Shown: positions 8,597 to 17,783 of the stretch, piece by piece
Position numbering within the stretch: the first letter of the stretch is position 1
Layout of the letters: each line of letters begins with the position of its first letter
Source: an uncultured Cocleimonas sp.
GTDB taxonomy: Bacteria; Pseudomonadota; Gammaproteobacteria; Thiotrichales; Thiotrichaceae
Length of the DNA: 64,000 bases
Direction: 5' to 3'
Assembly (NCBI RefSeq): GCF_947495625.1
Contig: NZ_CANLZW010000007.1
Location: 1-64,000 of the forward strand
The notes under the pieces: generated by a model
Databases searched by the model: none
The model's input: the letters and a program-made list of their open reading frames with translations, nothing else
Told to the model about the DNA's origin: nothing
Position numbers and translations under genes: made by a program

Positions 8597-9901
8597 ATGT
8601 CTAATTCAGATGACCCATTCTTCTCTTCAGGTGGTTCAGATCATACTATTATCAGACCAGTGCCTGGTGGTAGAAGACAGGATATTGAAAGACAGGTCGA
8701 GTTCAATACGAGTTCAGAAGGTAGTGAAATACCATTACATAACTTGGGCAAAATTAATCCTCTTGAAAGTGCGGCTTCGGCGTTACTCGCTATCATTTCA
8801 CGTTTATACAATAGTCCTTCGCATAACAATCCAGAGCAACTGAAACGGAAGTTGGTGGATGAAATTAAAGCTTTTAACTTAAGTGCAGAAAAAGAAGGTT
8901 ATGACCAACAAACAATAGAAAACGCACGATATGCGCTATGCACAACAATAGATGAAGCGATATTTAATACGCCTTGGGGACATGAAAGTGGCTGGGGCGA
9001 AAACAGTTTACTCAGTATCTTTCATCAAGAAGTTTCAGGTGGTGATCAATTTTTTCATAGCTTGAAAGATATTGGACAAAACCCCTCTAAAAATATCGAT
9101 TTACTAGAACTCAAATACGTCTGTCTGGCGTTAGGGTTTCAAGGCAGATATAGAATCGTCAATGCCGGAAAAGAAAAACTATTTCAAATTCGGAATTGGT
9201 TAAGTGAATTAATTCGCAAGCAGCGCGGTTCTATGGAACCTCTCTTATCGCCTCATTGGCAAGGTGTTGAGACAGAAGCAAAAGGTTTATCGAAAACGAT
9301 ACCCTTGTGGGTATCCATTGCAGTTGCGTGCGCATTACTTTTAGCGTTGTTTTTAGGGTTATATTCTCTGCTCAATTCAAAAGCAGAACCCGTGAAGAGG
9401 GAGATCGTTAAGCTGGATGTTCCCGAGGTACCGATTCCACCCAAAATATCAGAAATAGAAGCCATAAGAGCGCAATTACCGATAGAAATAGGTAAAGAGT
9501 ACGTAGATGTTAGACCAAGAGAGAATGATGGTAGAACACTTATCGAATTAAGAGGTGATCGTGGTTTGTTTGCTTCAGGAAGCGACCGGATTACTGAGCA
9601 ACGTGAACCACTTATTAAACGAATAGCAGCGATAATAGCTGCTCCTGAATACAATGCACATAGTATCAGAGTCATTGGCCATACGGATAATGTCCCGATC
9701 AGAAATTCGATACGATTTGCCGATAACTTTGCTTTGTCTAAAGCGAGAGCAACGACCGTAAAAGAAATGCTACAAGACTTTGCGCCTAACCTGAGAAATA
9801 GAATAACGGTTCAAGGTAAGGGAGATATCGAACCACTTGATGCCCGATCAACTAAAGACGCAAGAGCTAAAAATCGACGCGTAGAAATCATACTCGATTG
9901 A
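8597..9901 (+). CDS. tssL: Type VI secretion inner membrane protein TssL with OmpA domain
   Basis: The 434-residue protein has a DotU/TssL cytoplasmic domain (about 55-215; includes ARYALCTTIDEAIFNTPWG-like sequence and FHQEVSGGDQFF), a single membrane helix (about 234-257) and a C-terminal periplasmic OmpA-like domain (about 310-434; GHTDNVPI near residue 361 and KNRRVEIILD at the end) that should bind peptidoglycan. This is the extended TssL form that anchors the membrane complex to the wall. GAGG lies eight bases before the ATG. It stands just before tssM, its usual partner. Confidence 0.93.
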   Translation: MSNSDDPFFSSGGSDHTIIRPVPGGRRQDIERQVEFNTSSEGSEIPLHNLGKINPLESAASALLAIISRLYNSPSHNNPEQLKRKLVDEIKAFNLSAEKEGYDQQTIENARYALCTTIDEAIFNTPWGHESGWGENSLLSIFHQEVSGGDQFFHSLKDIGQNPSKNIDLLELKYVCLALGFQGRYRIVNAGKEKLFQIRNWLSELIRKQRGSMEPLLSPHWQGVETEAKGLSKTIPLWVSIAVACALLLALFLGLYSLLNSKAEPVKREIVKLDVPEVPIPPKISEIEAIRAQLPIEIGKEYVDVRPRENDGRTLIELRGDRGLFASGSDRITEQREPLIKRIAAIIAAPEYNAHSIRVIGHTDNVPIRNSIRFADNFALSKARATTVKEMLQDFAPNLRNRITVQGKGDIEPLDARSTKDARAKNRRVEIILD

Positions 9902-9917
9902 GAGACGGGAATACTTG

Positions 9918-12900
9918 ATGAAAAAAATATTTGGAATACTTAAGCAGTCCTGGTTTCAATCACTTCAAGGTGTAATTGCTATATCCGCACTTATCTGGTT
10001 TCTGGGGCCGCTTTTAGGTTTTGGCGGAAGGTTACCGTTTGAATCCAGACAAAACAGGATGATTCTGATTCTTGCTATTGCTGTAATCTGGGCATTGTAT
10101 TACTTGTGGAAGGCATTCAGAGCAAGACAAAAAAATAAGCAAATGCTCGATCAGATATCAGATGATTCAAAGTCATCACTGTCTCCAGAAGATGAAGCTA
10201 CCGATAACGAAATAGGTCATTTAGATAGCCGCTTAAAAGAGGCAGTTGAGGCACTTAAAGGAGTGCGTTTAGGTGACAAACAGTCATCAGATAAGCAATA
10301 CCTGTATCAACTACCCTGGTACATTATCATTGGTCCACCAGGGGCAGGAAAAACAACCTTACTAGCAAACTCCGAATTAGAGTTTCCCTTATCCGAGAAA
10401 TATGGAAAAGAAGCCCTGCATGGCGTTGGCGGTACTCGAAATTGTGATTGGTGGTTTACTAACGATGCGGTTTTATTGGATACCGCTGGACGATATACCA
10501 CGCAAGACAGCAATAAAAATGTAGATAAAGGATCCTGGTTAGGATTTCTGGATTTATTAAAAAAGTATCGAGGCAGACAACCCATAAATGGCGTGATTGT
10601 AGCAATCAGTCTGGTCGATATGATGAAACTCTCTGAAGATGCTTTGGAAAGCCACGCGAATTCTATTAAAGACAGAATTACGGAATTGTATGAGCAGTTA
10701 AATATCACAATCCCCGTCTATATGATGTTCACCAAAAGTGATCTTCTCGCCGGTTTTAGTGATTATTTTGATGATATAAATAGAGAAGATCGAAAGCAGG
10801 TTTGGGGCACGACTTTTCCATTAAATGAATCCTCCAGTGTGAATAACACCGAACTCTTTATTAAAGAGTTTGAATTACTGGAAGATAGAATTCATGGTCA
10901 GGTGTTGAGTAAACTTGAAAAAGAAAGAGATCTGGAAAGGCGTCAGGCGATCTATTTGTTTCCGCAACAATTCAGCTCATTAAAACTAAAGATGAATGAT
11001 TTCCTGGGTAAGGTTTTTCAAGATTCACAATTTCATAAACCTATTATGTTCAGAGGGTACTATTTTACCAGTGCAACCCAGGAAGGCACGTCAATTGACA
11101 GAATAATGGGATCGCTCGCCAGTGGTTTTGGAATTGCCAGACAACAACTCTCTAACTTCTCAGGTCAGGGTAAAAGTTTCTTTATAAACGGTTTATTAAA
11201 AGATGTGATTTTTAAAGAATCTGGTCTTGCTGGTGTCAATCGTAAGTTTGTTAAAAAGATGCAATGGGTTCGTAATGGCTTGACGATCGTTATTGGGCTA
11301 GCGACTATTGCTGTAGCAGGCCTATGGTTTAACAGTTATCAACAAAATCAAAAATTGATTGATGAGTATGAGCAGCAGGTAAAAGTCATTGAAAACCAAA
11401 TTGAAGCCGTGCCCTATAAAGGTACCTTGGAAGATCAACTACCTTTATTAAATCAACTTAAAAGATTAACGCAGAGCTACTCTGATATTACAGAAAATCC
11501 AAGTATCTTTGCCCGTCTTGGCTTATATCAAGGCGATTCTTTAAGGTTGATCATGGATGAAAGATATCGTGAGTTACTACGTAAAATTTTAAGGCCTCAT
11601 GCGAAGGCAAATCTGGAAGAATTAATCAGTAAAAATATCGATAATCCAACCGCATTATTTGGCTTATTAAAAACCTACTTATACTTAGCAGGAGAAGCGC
11701 CAGCAGGTGCATCTTCGCCTTCAATAGGGAATGTAGATTGGGATGGTGACGGCAACAGCAATGATGATCAGGATGTGACTTTAAGTGGTCATTTTAATGC
11801 CTTGTTAAAAGAGCCTCCTAGTGATCCTATCACTGTAGATGAAGGCCTTGTATCACAAGCGCGAGAGTTATTATCAAATGACCCAGCTAAGCTAGCATAT
11901 ATTCAGTTGAAAAATGGAGCACTAAATAGCCCGATAGTACCTGATTTTAAAATTGCAGAGTTTGAAGGTTTAAGTTCGATAAGCAGTAGTTTTGAAAGAA
12001 AAAGTGGCAATCCATTTCTTGTCGGGATACCCAGTCTGTTTACCAAAGAAGGCTTTTCAAAACTCTTCCTGCCTAAATACAACGATATCGTTAAAAACCT
12101 GAAAGAAGACCGTTGGGTACTTGGCGATTCTCAGCAGATCTTGAGTGATACAGGCACGATAAAATCAACGATTCAGCAACTCTATCAAGATGATTACATT
12201 CAAACATGGAGCAATTTACTGTTAGATTTACAGATTCGTCCACTCGAAAATACCAAACAGGCATCAGAAATTCTTCGTCCATTAACGGCTGATAGCGGCG
12301 ACTTGTTTACTCATATTTTAAAAGCACTGCAAAGTGAAACCGACTTTAGTGACGACAATAAATTACCTTTAATAGGCGATGCGATTGAATTGAAAAAGAC
12401 TTTGAAAGTCGTCGATAGTCATTTTAAGCCCCTGCATAAATTAGTCGCAGAAGATCAACTAAAAGAAACCATGCAACTCATAGACGATTTGTATAAAGGA
12501 TTGTATCAAGACATATCAGGAGGGAAAGGCACCTCAGATAAAGTAAAAACAACTCTGGCAGAATTAAATGCAGCTGTAGATAAGCTCCCTGAAATAATGC
12601 GTATCTGGTTGAATAAACCGATTCTTGAAGCAAAGCAGATCATAGGAATAGAAGTAACCAAAGGTGCAACTAAGGAATTAATACAAGCTGCTCGTGCTGA
12701 CTTATGCGAGCCTTGTGAAAAAGCCTTTAAAAATAAATTCCCATTCAATCAACGTTCTAAAAAAGGCGTTGATATTTCGGAATTTAATAACTTTTTTGCC
12801 ATAGGCGGCGTGGCAGATACGTTTAAAAAATCCAACTTAAAAGAAACGGATGACTTCGACCCGAGTGTGGTCAATACCTTAGATAACATGCTAGCTGAAT

Positions 12901-13310
12901 CAGAACGCTTGAGATCTGTTTTTTTTTCAGCAGGAAATCTTAATATCAATTTAACCTTGAAATTAATTAGCGCTAGCCCTGATGTTGAAAAGATACAGCT
13001 ATCAATAGGTAGCACCAAGAATAATTTTTTTCCAGGTTCTGCAATTAGGCCACAAGAAGTCTATTCGTGGCCTGCGTCACCCATTACAGCAGTGGCAAAT
13101 TTTAGAAATCCTGCCATTGCTCCGAAGTTTATTACCTTAGCCGACGCAACTGATCAGTGGGGTTTATTTAAATTAGTCAGAAATGATCAGATAAGAATTC
13201 CTGCATTTGGCAATGCAGTTTTCGAAGTTAAAACTCCCACACTCAAAGAGAATCCATTTAAGTTTTTTAGCAAAATGAAAGCCCTTAAATCATGCAGGTG
13301 CCCAAAGTGA
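9918..13310 (+). CDS. tssM: Type VI secretion membrane complex protein TssM (IcmF)
   Basis: The protein has 1130 residues, the usual family length. Two N-terminal membrane helices (about 13-30 and 42-60) precede a cytoplasmic GTPase-like domain with Walker A GPPGAGKTT (139-147) and the DTAGRYTTQD switch. A third helix lies near residue 455, then a large periplasmic part with ImcF-related and TssM C-terminal regions. The in-frame TTG at 9915 is less likely than this ATG. It forms the envelope channel with TssL; the outer-membrane lipoprotein TssJ is not in the window. Its last 19 bases overlap the next gene. Confidence 0.93.
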   Translation: MKKIFGILKQSWFQSLQGVIAISALIWFLGPLLGFGGRLPFESRQNRMILILAIAVIWALYYLWKAFRARQKNKQMLDQISDDSKSSLSPEDEATDNEIGHLDSRLKEAVEALKGVRLGDKQSSDKQYLYQLPWYIIIGPPGAGKTTLLANSELEFPLSEKYGKEALHGVGGTRNCDWWFTNDAVLLDTAGRYTTQDSNKNVDKGSWLGFLDLLKKYRGRQPINGVIVAISLVDMMKLSEDALESHANSIKDRITELYEQLNITIPVYMMFTKSDLLAGFSDYFDDINREDRKQVWGTTFPLNESSSVNNTELFIKEFELLEDRIHGQVLSKLEKERDLERRQAIYLFPQQFSSLKLKMNDFLGKVFQDSQFHKPIMFRGYYFTSATQEGTSIDRIMGSLASGFGIARQQLSNFSGQGKSFFINGLLKDVIFKESGLAGVNRKFVKKMQWVRNGLTIVIGLATIAVAGLWFNSYQQNQKLIDEYEQQVKVIENQIEAVPYKGTLEDQLPLLNQLKRLTQSYSDITENPSIFARLGLYQGDSLRLIMDERYRELLRKILRPHAKANLEELISKNIDNPTALFGLLKTYLYLAGEAPAGASSPSIGNVDWDGDGNSNDDQDVTLSGHFNALLKEPPSDPITVDEGLVSQARELLSNDPAKLAYIQLKNGALNSPIVPDFKIAEFEGLSSISSSFERKSGNPFLVGIPSLFTKEGFSKLFLPKYNDIVKNLKEDRWVLGDSQQILSDTGTIKSTIQQLYQDDYIQTWSNLLLDLQIRPLENTKQASEILRPLTADSGDLFTHILKALQSETDFSDDNKLPLIGDAIELKKTLKVVDSHFKPLHKLVAEDQLKETMQLIDDLYKGLYQDISGGKGTSDKVKTTLAELNAAVDKLPEIMRIWLNKPILEAKQIIGIEVTKGATKELIQAARADLCEPCEKAFKNKFPFNQRSKKGVDISEFNNFFAIGGVADTFKKSNLKETDDFDPSVVNTLDNMLAESERLRSVFFSAGNLNINLTLKLISASPDVEKIQLSIGSTKNNFFPGSAIRPQEVYSWPASPITAVANFRNPAIAPKFITLADATDQWGLFKLVRNDQIRIPAFGNAVFEVKTPTLKENPFKFFSKMKALKSCRCPK

Positions 13311-14041
13311 CAGAAGAAACATCGATCATTGGTTATTACGGTAAAGTCCCTTCAAAAGGGGATTTTATAACAAAATCATTACCCAGAAATTTCACAGATC
13401 CCTGGGATGCCTGGCTACGGGAAGTACTCGCCCACAGCAAGTCAGAATTAGGTGAAAGCTGGATGGAGTCCTACCTAACAACGCCCCTGTATCAATATGT
13501 GTTAGCTCCGGGAATATGTGGAAACCAGACCTGGTTGGGTGTAATGATGCCAAGTGTCGATAGCGTCGGTCGGTATTTTCCAATGACGATATGCAAGTCA
13601 TTTCCCATGAATACAAATCCACTGCAACTCATCGAAACCAGTAGAGACTGGTTAAAGTCAGCTGAGGATATCCTGCTTTATTGTTTAGAAGATGATTTTT
13701 CGATAGAGCAATTTGATGAAAAACTATCAGTCTTAGGCAACCAGAATGGTGATGACAGTACCATTACCTTAAAGAAATCCACAATGAATCGCTATGAAGA
13801 TTCTGCCTGGAATTTCCCGGTGCATGAAAATGAAAGTTTAAGAGTCGTTTACCCAGAATTAGTCAACAGTATGTTGAACACTTTTTATCCTTCGTACAGC
13901 GTCTGGAGGACATTCGGGTCAGAAAAAATACCGCCGAGTTTTGTCATAACTGAAGGCCTACCTCCACATAAAAGTGTCGCGACATTCATGGATGGAGAGT
14001 GGGATAAAAGAGGGTGGAGCGATGAACAGATTATTAGATAG
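13292..14041 (+). CDS. tagF: Type VI secretion-associated protein TagF
   Basis: The protein has 249 residues, with the TagF/ImpM signature IIGYYGKVPSKGDFI near the start and SVGRYFPMTI around residue 95. In systems where it was studied TagF acts as a post-translational brake on T6SS assembly, acting together with Fha and opposing the kinase pathway. The ATG lies inside the end of tssM; a GTG at 13307 overlapping the tssM stop is a possible alternative start. It overlaps the phosphatase gene by 20 bases. TagF and PppA are fused in some bacteria, so this tight pairing fits. Confidence 0.88.
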   Translation: MQVPKVTEETSIIGYYGKVPSKGDFITKSLPRNFTDPWDAWLREVLAHSKSELGESWMESYLTTPLYQYVLAPGICGNQTWLGVMMPSVDSVGRYFPMTICKSFPMNTNPLQLIETSRDWLKSAEDILLYCLEDDFSIEQFDEKLSVLGNQNGDDSTITLKKSTMNRYEDSAWNFPVHENESLRVVYPELVNSMLNTFYPSYSVWRTFGSEKIPPSFVITEGLPPHKSVATFMDGEWDKRGWSDEQIIR

Positions 14042-14765
14042 TAAATTCACGTTTCAGTCCATTGGCATAACCAATCAGGGATGCGTAAGAGACCATAATG
14101 AAGATGCTTTTTTAGAATCGAGTGATAAAGGATTCTGGGTTGTTGCAGATGGTGCGGGTGGTCACCAGTCTGGTGATGTTGCCAGTCAGTTAATTGTAGA
14201 AAAGCTTTCAAAAATTAACAAAGGCCGCTTTTTTGGAAGTTTTGTTAATAAAATTAATGATAACTTACAAGAAACCAACGACGAACTTATCGAGAAAAGT
14301 GGTGGAGAAGAGACCAGAACGCTTATTGCGAGTACGGTCTGTGTCTTAATCGCCCAGAGAAATAGTATTGTTTGTTTATGGTCAGGTGATAGCCGTATCT
14401 ATCAATTAAGAAATAATCAATTATCGCAACTCACTAGAGATCATAATCGGGTTAATGAATTTATTGATGCAGGCTTTAGCCCTGAAGATGCAGAAAAGTA
14501 CCCATTAGCTCAACACCTTACTGCAGCAGTCGGCGTGTCATCGCCACTGTTTACAGAAACTCAAAGCTATGAAGTGGTGGAAGGGGATATCTACCTGCTT
14601 TGCAGTGATGGACTGTTTAAAGAACTCAGTGATAAGGATATAGAAGAAATTTTACAGCAAAATAGTCTTAAATATGCCGCACAAGAACTCATGGATTTGG
14701 CATTAGCCAGAGGTGCCACTGATAACGTCACGGTGTTATTAGTTAAAACCGCTTTAAATCAGTAA
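14022..14765 (+). CDS. pppA: PP2C-family protein phosphatase (PppA-like)
   Basis: The 247-residue protein is a complete PP2C phosphatase: RDHNEDAF, VADGAGGHQSGDVAS, WSGDSRIYQL, LCSDGLF and GATDNVTVLL carry the metal-binding aspartates in the right order. It should remove phosphate from the FHA protein and so oppose PpkA. The ORF is open from a GTG at 13974, but the ATG at 14022, with GGTGGAG five bases upstream, is the natural start. It is the last gene of the type VI run. The next gene is on the opposite strand and ends just 29 bases away. Confidence 0.9.
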   Translation: MNRLLDSKFTFQSIGITNQGCVRDHNEDAFLESSDKGFWVVADGAGGHQSGDVASQLIVEKLSKINKGRFFGSFVNKINDNLQETNDELIEKSGGEETRTLIASTVCVLIAQRNSIVCLWSGDSRIYQLRNNQLSQLTRDHNRVNEFIDAGFSPEDAEKYPLAQHLTAAVGVSSPLFTETQSYEVVEGDIYLLCSDGLFKELSDKDIEEILQQNSLKYAAQELMDLALARGATDNVTVLLVKTALNQ

Positions 14766-14786
14766 GACACCCCCGTACTTTAAGGG
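14766..14786 (-). repeat. G-run dispersed repeat, degenerate copy
   Basis: On the plus strand GACACCCCCGTACTTTAAGGG begins directly after the pppA stop codon and is followed by CATTTTTATTATTT. The CCC and GGG runs can pair, so here the copy could act as the terminator between the convergent pppA and phaZ genes. Confidence 0.55.
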
Positions 14787-14794
14787 CATTTTTA

Positions 14795-16018
14795 TTATTT
14801 GTTATTTTCTTTAATAAACGCCTTGATTTTAGGTGTAATCTCTTCGCGGAAACGACGACCATTGAAGATTCCATAATGACCTACACCTGGTTGTTCATAG
14901 TGGTGCTTTTTGTTTTTAGGGATGCTACTTAAAATGTCGTGAGCAGCTTTAGTCTGGCCTTTTCCGGTAATATCATCGTTTTCACCTTCGATAGTAAATA
15001 GCGCGGTATTATTGACTGCTTTAGGATCTATTTTCTTTTCTTCAAAGTGTACTTGTCCTTTAGGTAGACGATGATCGATAAATACTTTTCGAATCGTTTC
15101 TAAATAGAAATCAGCGGGTAAATCCATTACCGCCAAATATTCATTGTAGAACTTACGATGAGCTTCTGCGCTATCACCATCGCCTTTGACTAAATCGCCG
15201 AAGAATTTGTAATGCTTTTGTACATGGCTATCCAGATTCATACTCATAAAACCAGAAAGTTGAATGAAGCCCGGGTAGACTCTTTGTCCTGCACCAGGGA
15301 AATCGCGTGGTACGGTATTGATGACTTTAGTTTCGAACCATTCGAGGTCTTTACCTGATGCAAAGTCATTGATCTCTGTGGGGCTTAAGCGCGTATCGAT
15401 CGGCCCACCCATTAACGTCAATGATTTAGGAACATTCGGATTATTGCGTTCAGACATCACGGTAGTTGCAACGATCGCCGGAACACTGGGTTGGCAGACG
15501 GCAATGAGGTGCGTATTTGGGCCAAGATGATCCTGAAATTCGATGAGGTAACGTACATAATCATCAAAAGTAAATCCACCATCTTTTAGTGGCACATCAC
15601 GAGCGTTCTTCCAGTTTGTAATGTAAACCTCATGGTCAGGTATAAACTTTTCTACGGTGCCTCTTAACAAGGTAGCGTAATGCCCAGACATAGGTGCAAC
15701 TAACAATACCTTGGGATGATCGTGGTTTCCTTCACGTTTGAAATGCAATAAATCACAGAAGGGAAGTGAGTGAGCGACTTCTTCGGTTATCTTGGTTTTT
15801 TTACCATCTACTTCGGTATAAGGAAGATCAAATTCAGGCTCTTCGTATGTATTGGTAATGCGTTCAATTAATTCTAAATGTGCAATGGTGGGGCGGATAA
15901 AGTAATCAAAGTTATAAGGTAATATAGAGGTTAACGAAAGTTGTGTTTTCCAGGCCTGTGCCCAAAAGTTTAATGGTTTAACAGACTTATTTATTCGGTG
16001 ATGGAGTTGATATAACAT
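14795..16018 (-). CDS. phaZ: Intracellular polyhydroxyalkanoate depolymerase
   Basis: The 407-residue protein is of the PhaZ1 type that breaks down stored PHB granules. There is no signal peptide. It has an alpha/beta-hydrolase core with a cysteine nucleophile in AVCQPSVP (Cys175), where other hydrolases have serine, plus a late Asp in EGENDDITG and His in GVGHYGIFNG. It starts with the typical MLYQLHHRINKSVKPLNFWAQA. Upstream is a promoter with a box matching the phasin promoters, so the depolymerase is probably controlled by the same granule-sensing repressor. It converges with pppA and diverges from phaJ. Confidence 0.9.
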   Translation of the reverse strand: MLYQLHHRINKSVKPLNFWAQAWKTQLSLTSILPYNFDYFIRPTIAHLELIERITNTYEEPEFDLPYTEVDGKKTKITEEVAHSLPFCDLLHFKREGNHDHPKVLLVAPMSGHYATLLRGTVEKFIPDHEVYITNWKNARDVPLKDGGFTFDDYVRYLIEFQDHLGPNTHLIAVCQPSVPAIVATTVMSERNNPNVPKSLTLMGGPIDTRLSPTEINDFASGKDLEWFETKVINTVPRDFPGAGQRVYPGFIQLSGFMSMNLDSHVQKHYKFFGDLVKGDGDSAEAHRKFYNEYLAVMDLPADFYLETIRKVFIDHRLPKGQVHFEEKKIDPKAVNNTALFTIEGENDDITGKGQTKAAHDILSSIPKNKKHHYEQPGVGHYGIFNGRRFREEITPKIKAFIKENNK

Positions 16019-16075
16019 AGTAAAACATAGCCCTGATTTTTTTGAATTATTAGAAAATAAATGGTAAGCATACGA

Positions 16076-16128
16076 TTTGTGCGCCGCAGCAGGTGGCGTA
16101 TTTATACTCTAATGCTGAATTAATGCAA
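16076..16128 (-). promoter_or_regulatory. phaZ promoter with putative PhaR box
   Basis: On the minus strand TTGCAT (16123-16128) and TATAAA (16101-16106) are 16 bases apart. The box at 16076-16098 follows at once. Its plus-strand half TTTGTGCGCCGCAGCA matches the phasin boxes (TTTGTGCGGTGCAGCA) in all but two positions; the other half is degenerate. The site lies 58-80 bases before the phaZ start codon. Confidence 0.6.
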
Positions 16129-16254
16129 GTATCTCGAAAGGTAAGGGTTATTTTGAATACTTTTTGTTCATAATCAGTTTATAACTAGAGTTTGTTTATA
16201 AATTACACTGCTTAAACAATCTTAAGACTTAGTTACGCTATCAATCATATAAAA

Positions 16255-16275
16255 GACACCCCCCGCCTTTTAGGC
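16255..16275 (-). repeat. G-run dispersed repeat, degenerate copy with extended flank
   Basis: Plus strand reads GACACCCCCCGCCTTTTAGGC, then CATTTTTTAAGCGGCTACG. The GCCTTTTAGGC part is a small hairpin followed by six T. It lies between divergent genes, so no gene is obviously ended by it. Confidence 0.55.
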
Positions 16276-16626
16276 CATTTTTTAAGCGGCTACGCCTTTC
16301 CTTTAGGGAAGCATAAAAAAACAATGCTTTTGTTTCGCAAATGCACTGTTCGTTTCGTTTTTTGAAATGACTAAAAAGAACTTATGCTTTGCGACGTAAT
16401 TTTACTTTTTATTTTCAATATTTAGATCAAAGTTTGACTCGAAAAAGAATCTTTTAGAGTAGGAGATATAAACCAAAAGCTTGCAACAGTTATCAAATCA
16501 AAGCTCATAAATACGACCTTTATCAAACTAGTTTCAGTTATTTTTACCTAAATAAAAAAATGCGACTAAAGTATAAGAAGCTAGAAAGTAAAAGTACTTT
16601 TATTGATAAAAAACAGAGAGAAAAAT

Positions 16627-17043
16627 ATGGCTACCACTTTAAAGATTGGAGATAACGCATCTATTACTCGTTCGTTCACAGAACAGGATGTGATTGATTA
16701 TGCAGAATTATCTGGAGATAAGAATCCTGCCCATCTAGATGCAGCTTATGCTGCTGAAACTCAATTCAAACACAGGATTGTTCATGGAATGTTAGTGGGA
16801 AGTCTATTCTCAGCGTTACTTGGTGCGCATTTGCCGGGTGAGGGCACCATCTATATGGGGCAGAATCTACAATTTAAAGCGCCTGTTTATTTTGATACAG
16901 AAGTGATTGCGAGTGTTGAAGTAATCAAAATTCATGAAACAAAACCCATCGTGACCTTAAAAACCACCTGTGTGGATAGTGATGGAAATATTTTAGTGAT
17001 AGGTGAAGCTGTTGCATTTGTTCCATGGCTAACACGCGACTAA
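16627..17043 (+). CDS. phaJ: (R)-specific enoyl-CoA hydratase, MaoC family
   Basis: The 138-residue hot-dog-fold protein has the hydratase 2 motif with Asp and His in LSGDKNPAHLDAAYAA (residues about 32-47) and HGMLVGSLFSALLG after it. It turns enoyl-CoA from beta-oxidation into (R)-3-hydroxyacyl-CoA, the monomer for PHA synthase. The ATG at 16627, after AGAGAG, gives the usual start MATTLKIGD; an upstream in-frame start at 16603 would only add a short tail. It is first in the direction of the phasin and class I synthase genes, which have their own promoter downstream. Confidence 0.87.
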   Translation: MATTLKIGDNASITRSFTEQDVIDYAELSGDKNPAHLDAAYAAETQFKHRIVHGMLVGSLFSALLGAHLPGEGTIYMGQNLQFKAPVYFDTEVIASVEVIKIHETKPIVTLKTTCVDSDGNILVIGEAVAFVPWLTRD

Positions 17044-17097
17044 TTCGCTAATAGCAAGAAGCTTGATATAACTTGCTTAATAGACCCTTTTAAAGGG

Positions 17098-17160
17098 TTG
17101 ACATTCTCGTTAAAATCTCTATTATTGTTAATTGTGCAGTGCAGCAATTCAGCGTGATTG
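17098..17160 (+). promoter_or_regulatory. Phasin-phaC promoter with putative PhaR box
   Basis: TTGACA (17098-17103) and TATTAT (17120-17125) are 16 bases apart. Seven bases on comes TTGTGCAGTGCAGCAATTCAG (17132-17152), which matches one full half of the boxes at the other phasin genes and has a weaker second half. The order promoter then box is the same at all four sites. Confidence 0.7.
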
Positions 17161-17210
17161 TTTTTGTTGTACCAAAAAAATTAACTAACATTATTATTAA
17201 GGATTTTATT

Positions 17211-17705
17211 ATGTCTACTAACAACCCATTTGACTTTACAAAAGTATTTGAGCAATTTGATCCAAGTAAAGTAGCAGAGCAACTTCAAAGTACTTTTAAC
17301 ATGGATGCTTTCAATATGGATGCATTCAACGATACGCTTAAAGGTAAATTCGATTTTGATGCAATCAAAGCATCACAAGAAAAAAACTTAGCGTTATTAA
17401 TGGCTACTAACCAGACTTTTGCAGATAGCTCTAAAGTATTGCTTGAGCGTCAGGCAGAAATGCTAAAGCAGGCAATGACAGAAGCGACAGATGCTATTCA
17501 AGCACTTGCAAGTTCTGGATCACCACAAGAAGCTGCTAGCAAGCAAGTTGAATTAATTCAGCAGGCTTATGAAAAAGCATTAGCAAATTCGACTGAAATC
17601 AGCGAAATGGCTCAAAAGACACAAGAAGAGATTACTGAGAAGGTAAGCAAGCGTCTTGAAGAAAGTATGGAAGAGTTTAAAAATACACTTACTAACATCG
17701 CTTAA
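17211..17705 (+). CDS. phaP: Phasin family granule protein (upstream of phaC)
   Basis: The 164-residue protein is helical with no signal peptide or membrane helix, rich in Gln, Glu, Ala and Lys (ASQEKNLALLMATNQTFADSSKVLLERQAEMLKQAM), the normal look of phasins that coat PHA granules. A near-perfect short repeat NMDAFNMDAFN lies at about residues 28-38. AAGGA eight bases before the ATG fixes the start; the ORF's earlier start at 17139 lies in the operator. It is followed after 78 bases by phaC with no terminator between, so the two are likely cotranscribed. Confidence 0.82.
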   Translation: MSTNNPFDFTKVFEQFDPSKVAEQLQSTFNMDAFNMDAFNDTLKGKFDFDAIKASQEKNLALLMATNQTFADSSKVLLERQAEMLKQAMTEATDAIQALASSGSPQEAASKQVELIQQAYEKALANSTEISEMAQKTQEEITEKVSKRLEESMEEFKNTLTNIA

Positions 17706-17783
17706 TAAGCTTACAAAAGCTTAATAAGTACCTTATATACACAGTAATATATAATCACACATCATTGTATTTTGGAGGATGAT

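Larger units (their letters stand above)
16019..16626. other. Divergent intergenic region phaZ/phaJ with repeat-related sequence
   Basis: This 608-base gap has no supportable ORF. It contains the phaZ promoter and box (16076-16128) and a degenerate G-run repeat (16255-16275). Next come about 120 bases (16276-16400) holding AAGCGGCTACGCCTTTCC and a CTTATGCTTTGCGACG segment. Both words recur in reverse near 39065-39170, and AAGCGGCTAC also near 60672. A poorly defined phaJ promoter must lie in the last 150 bases. Confidence 0.5.
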
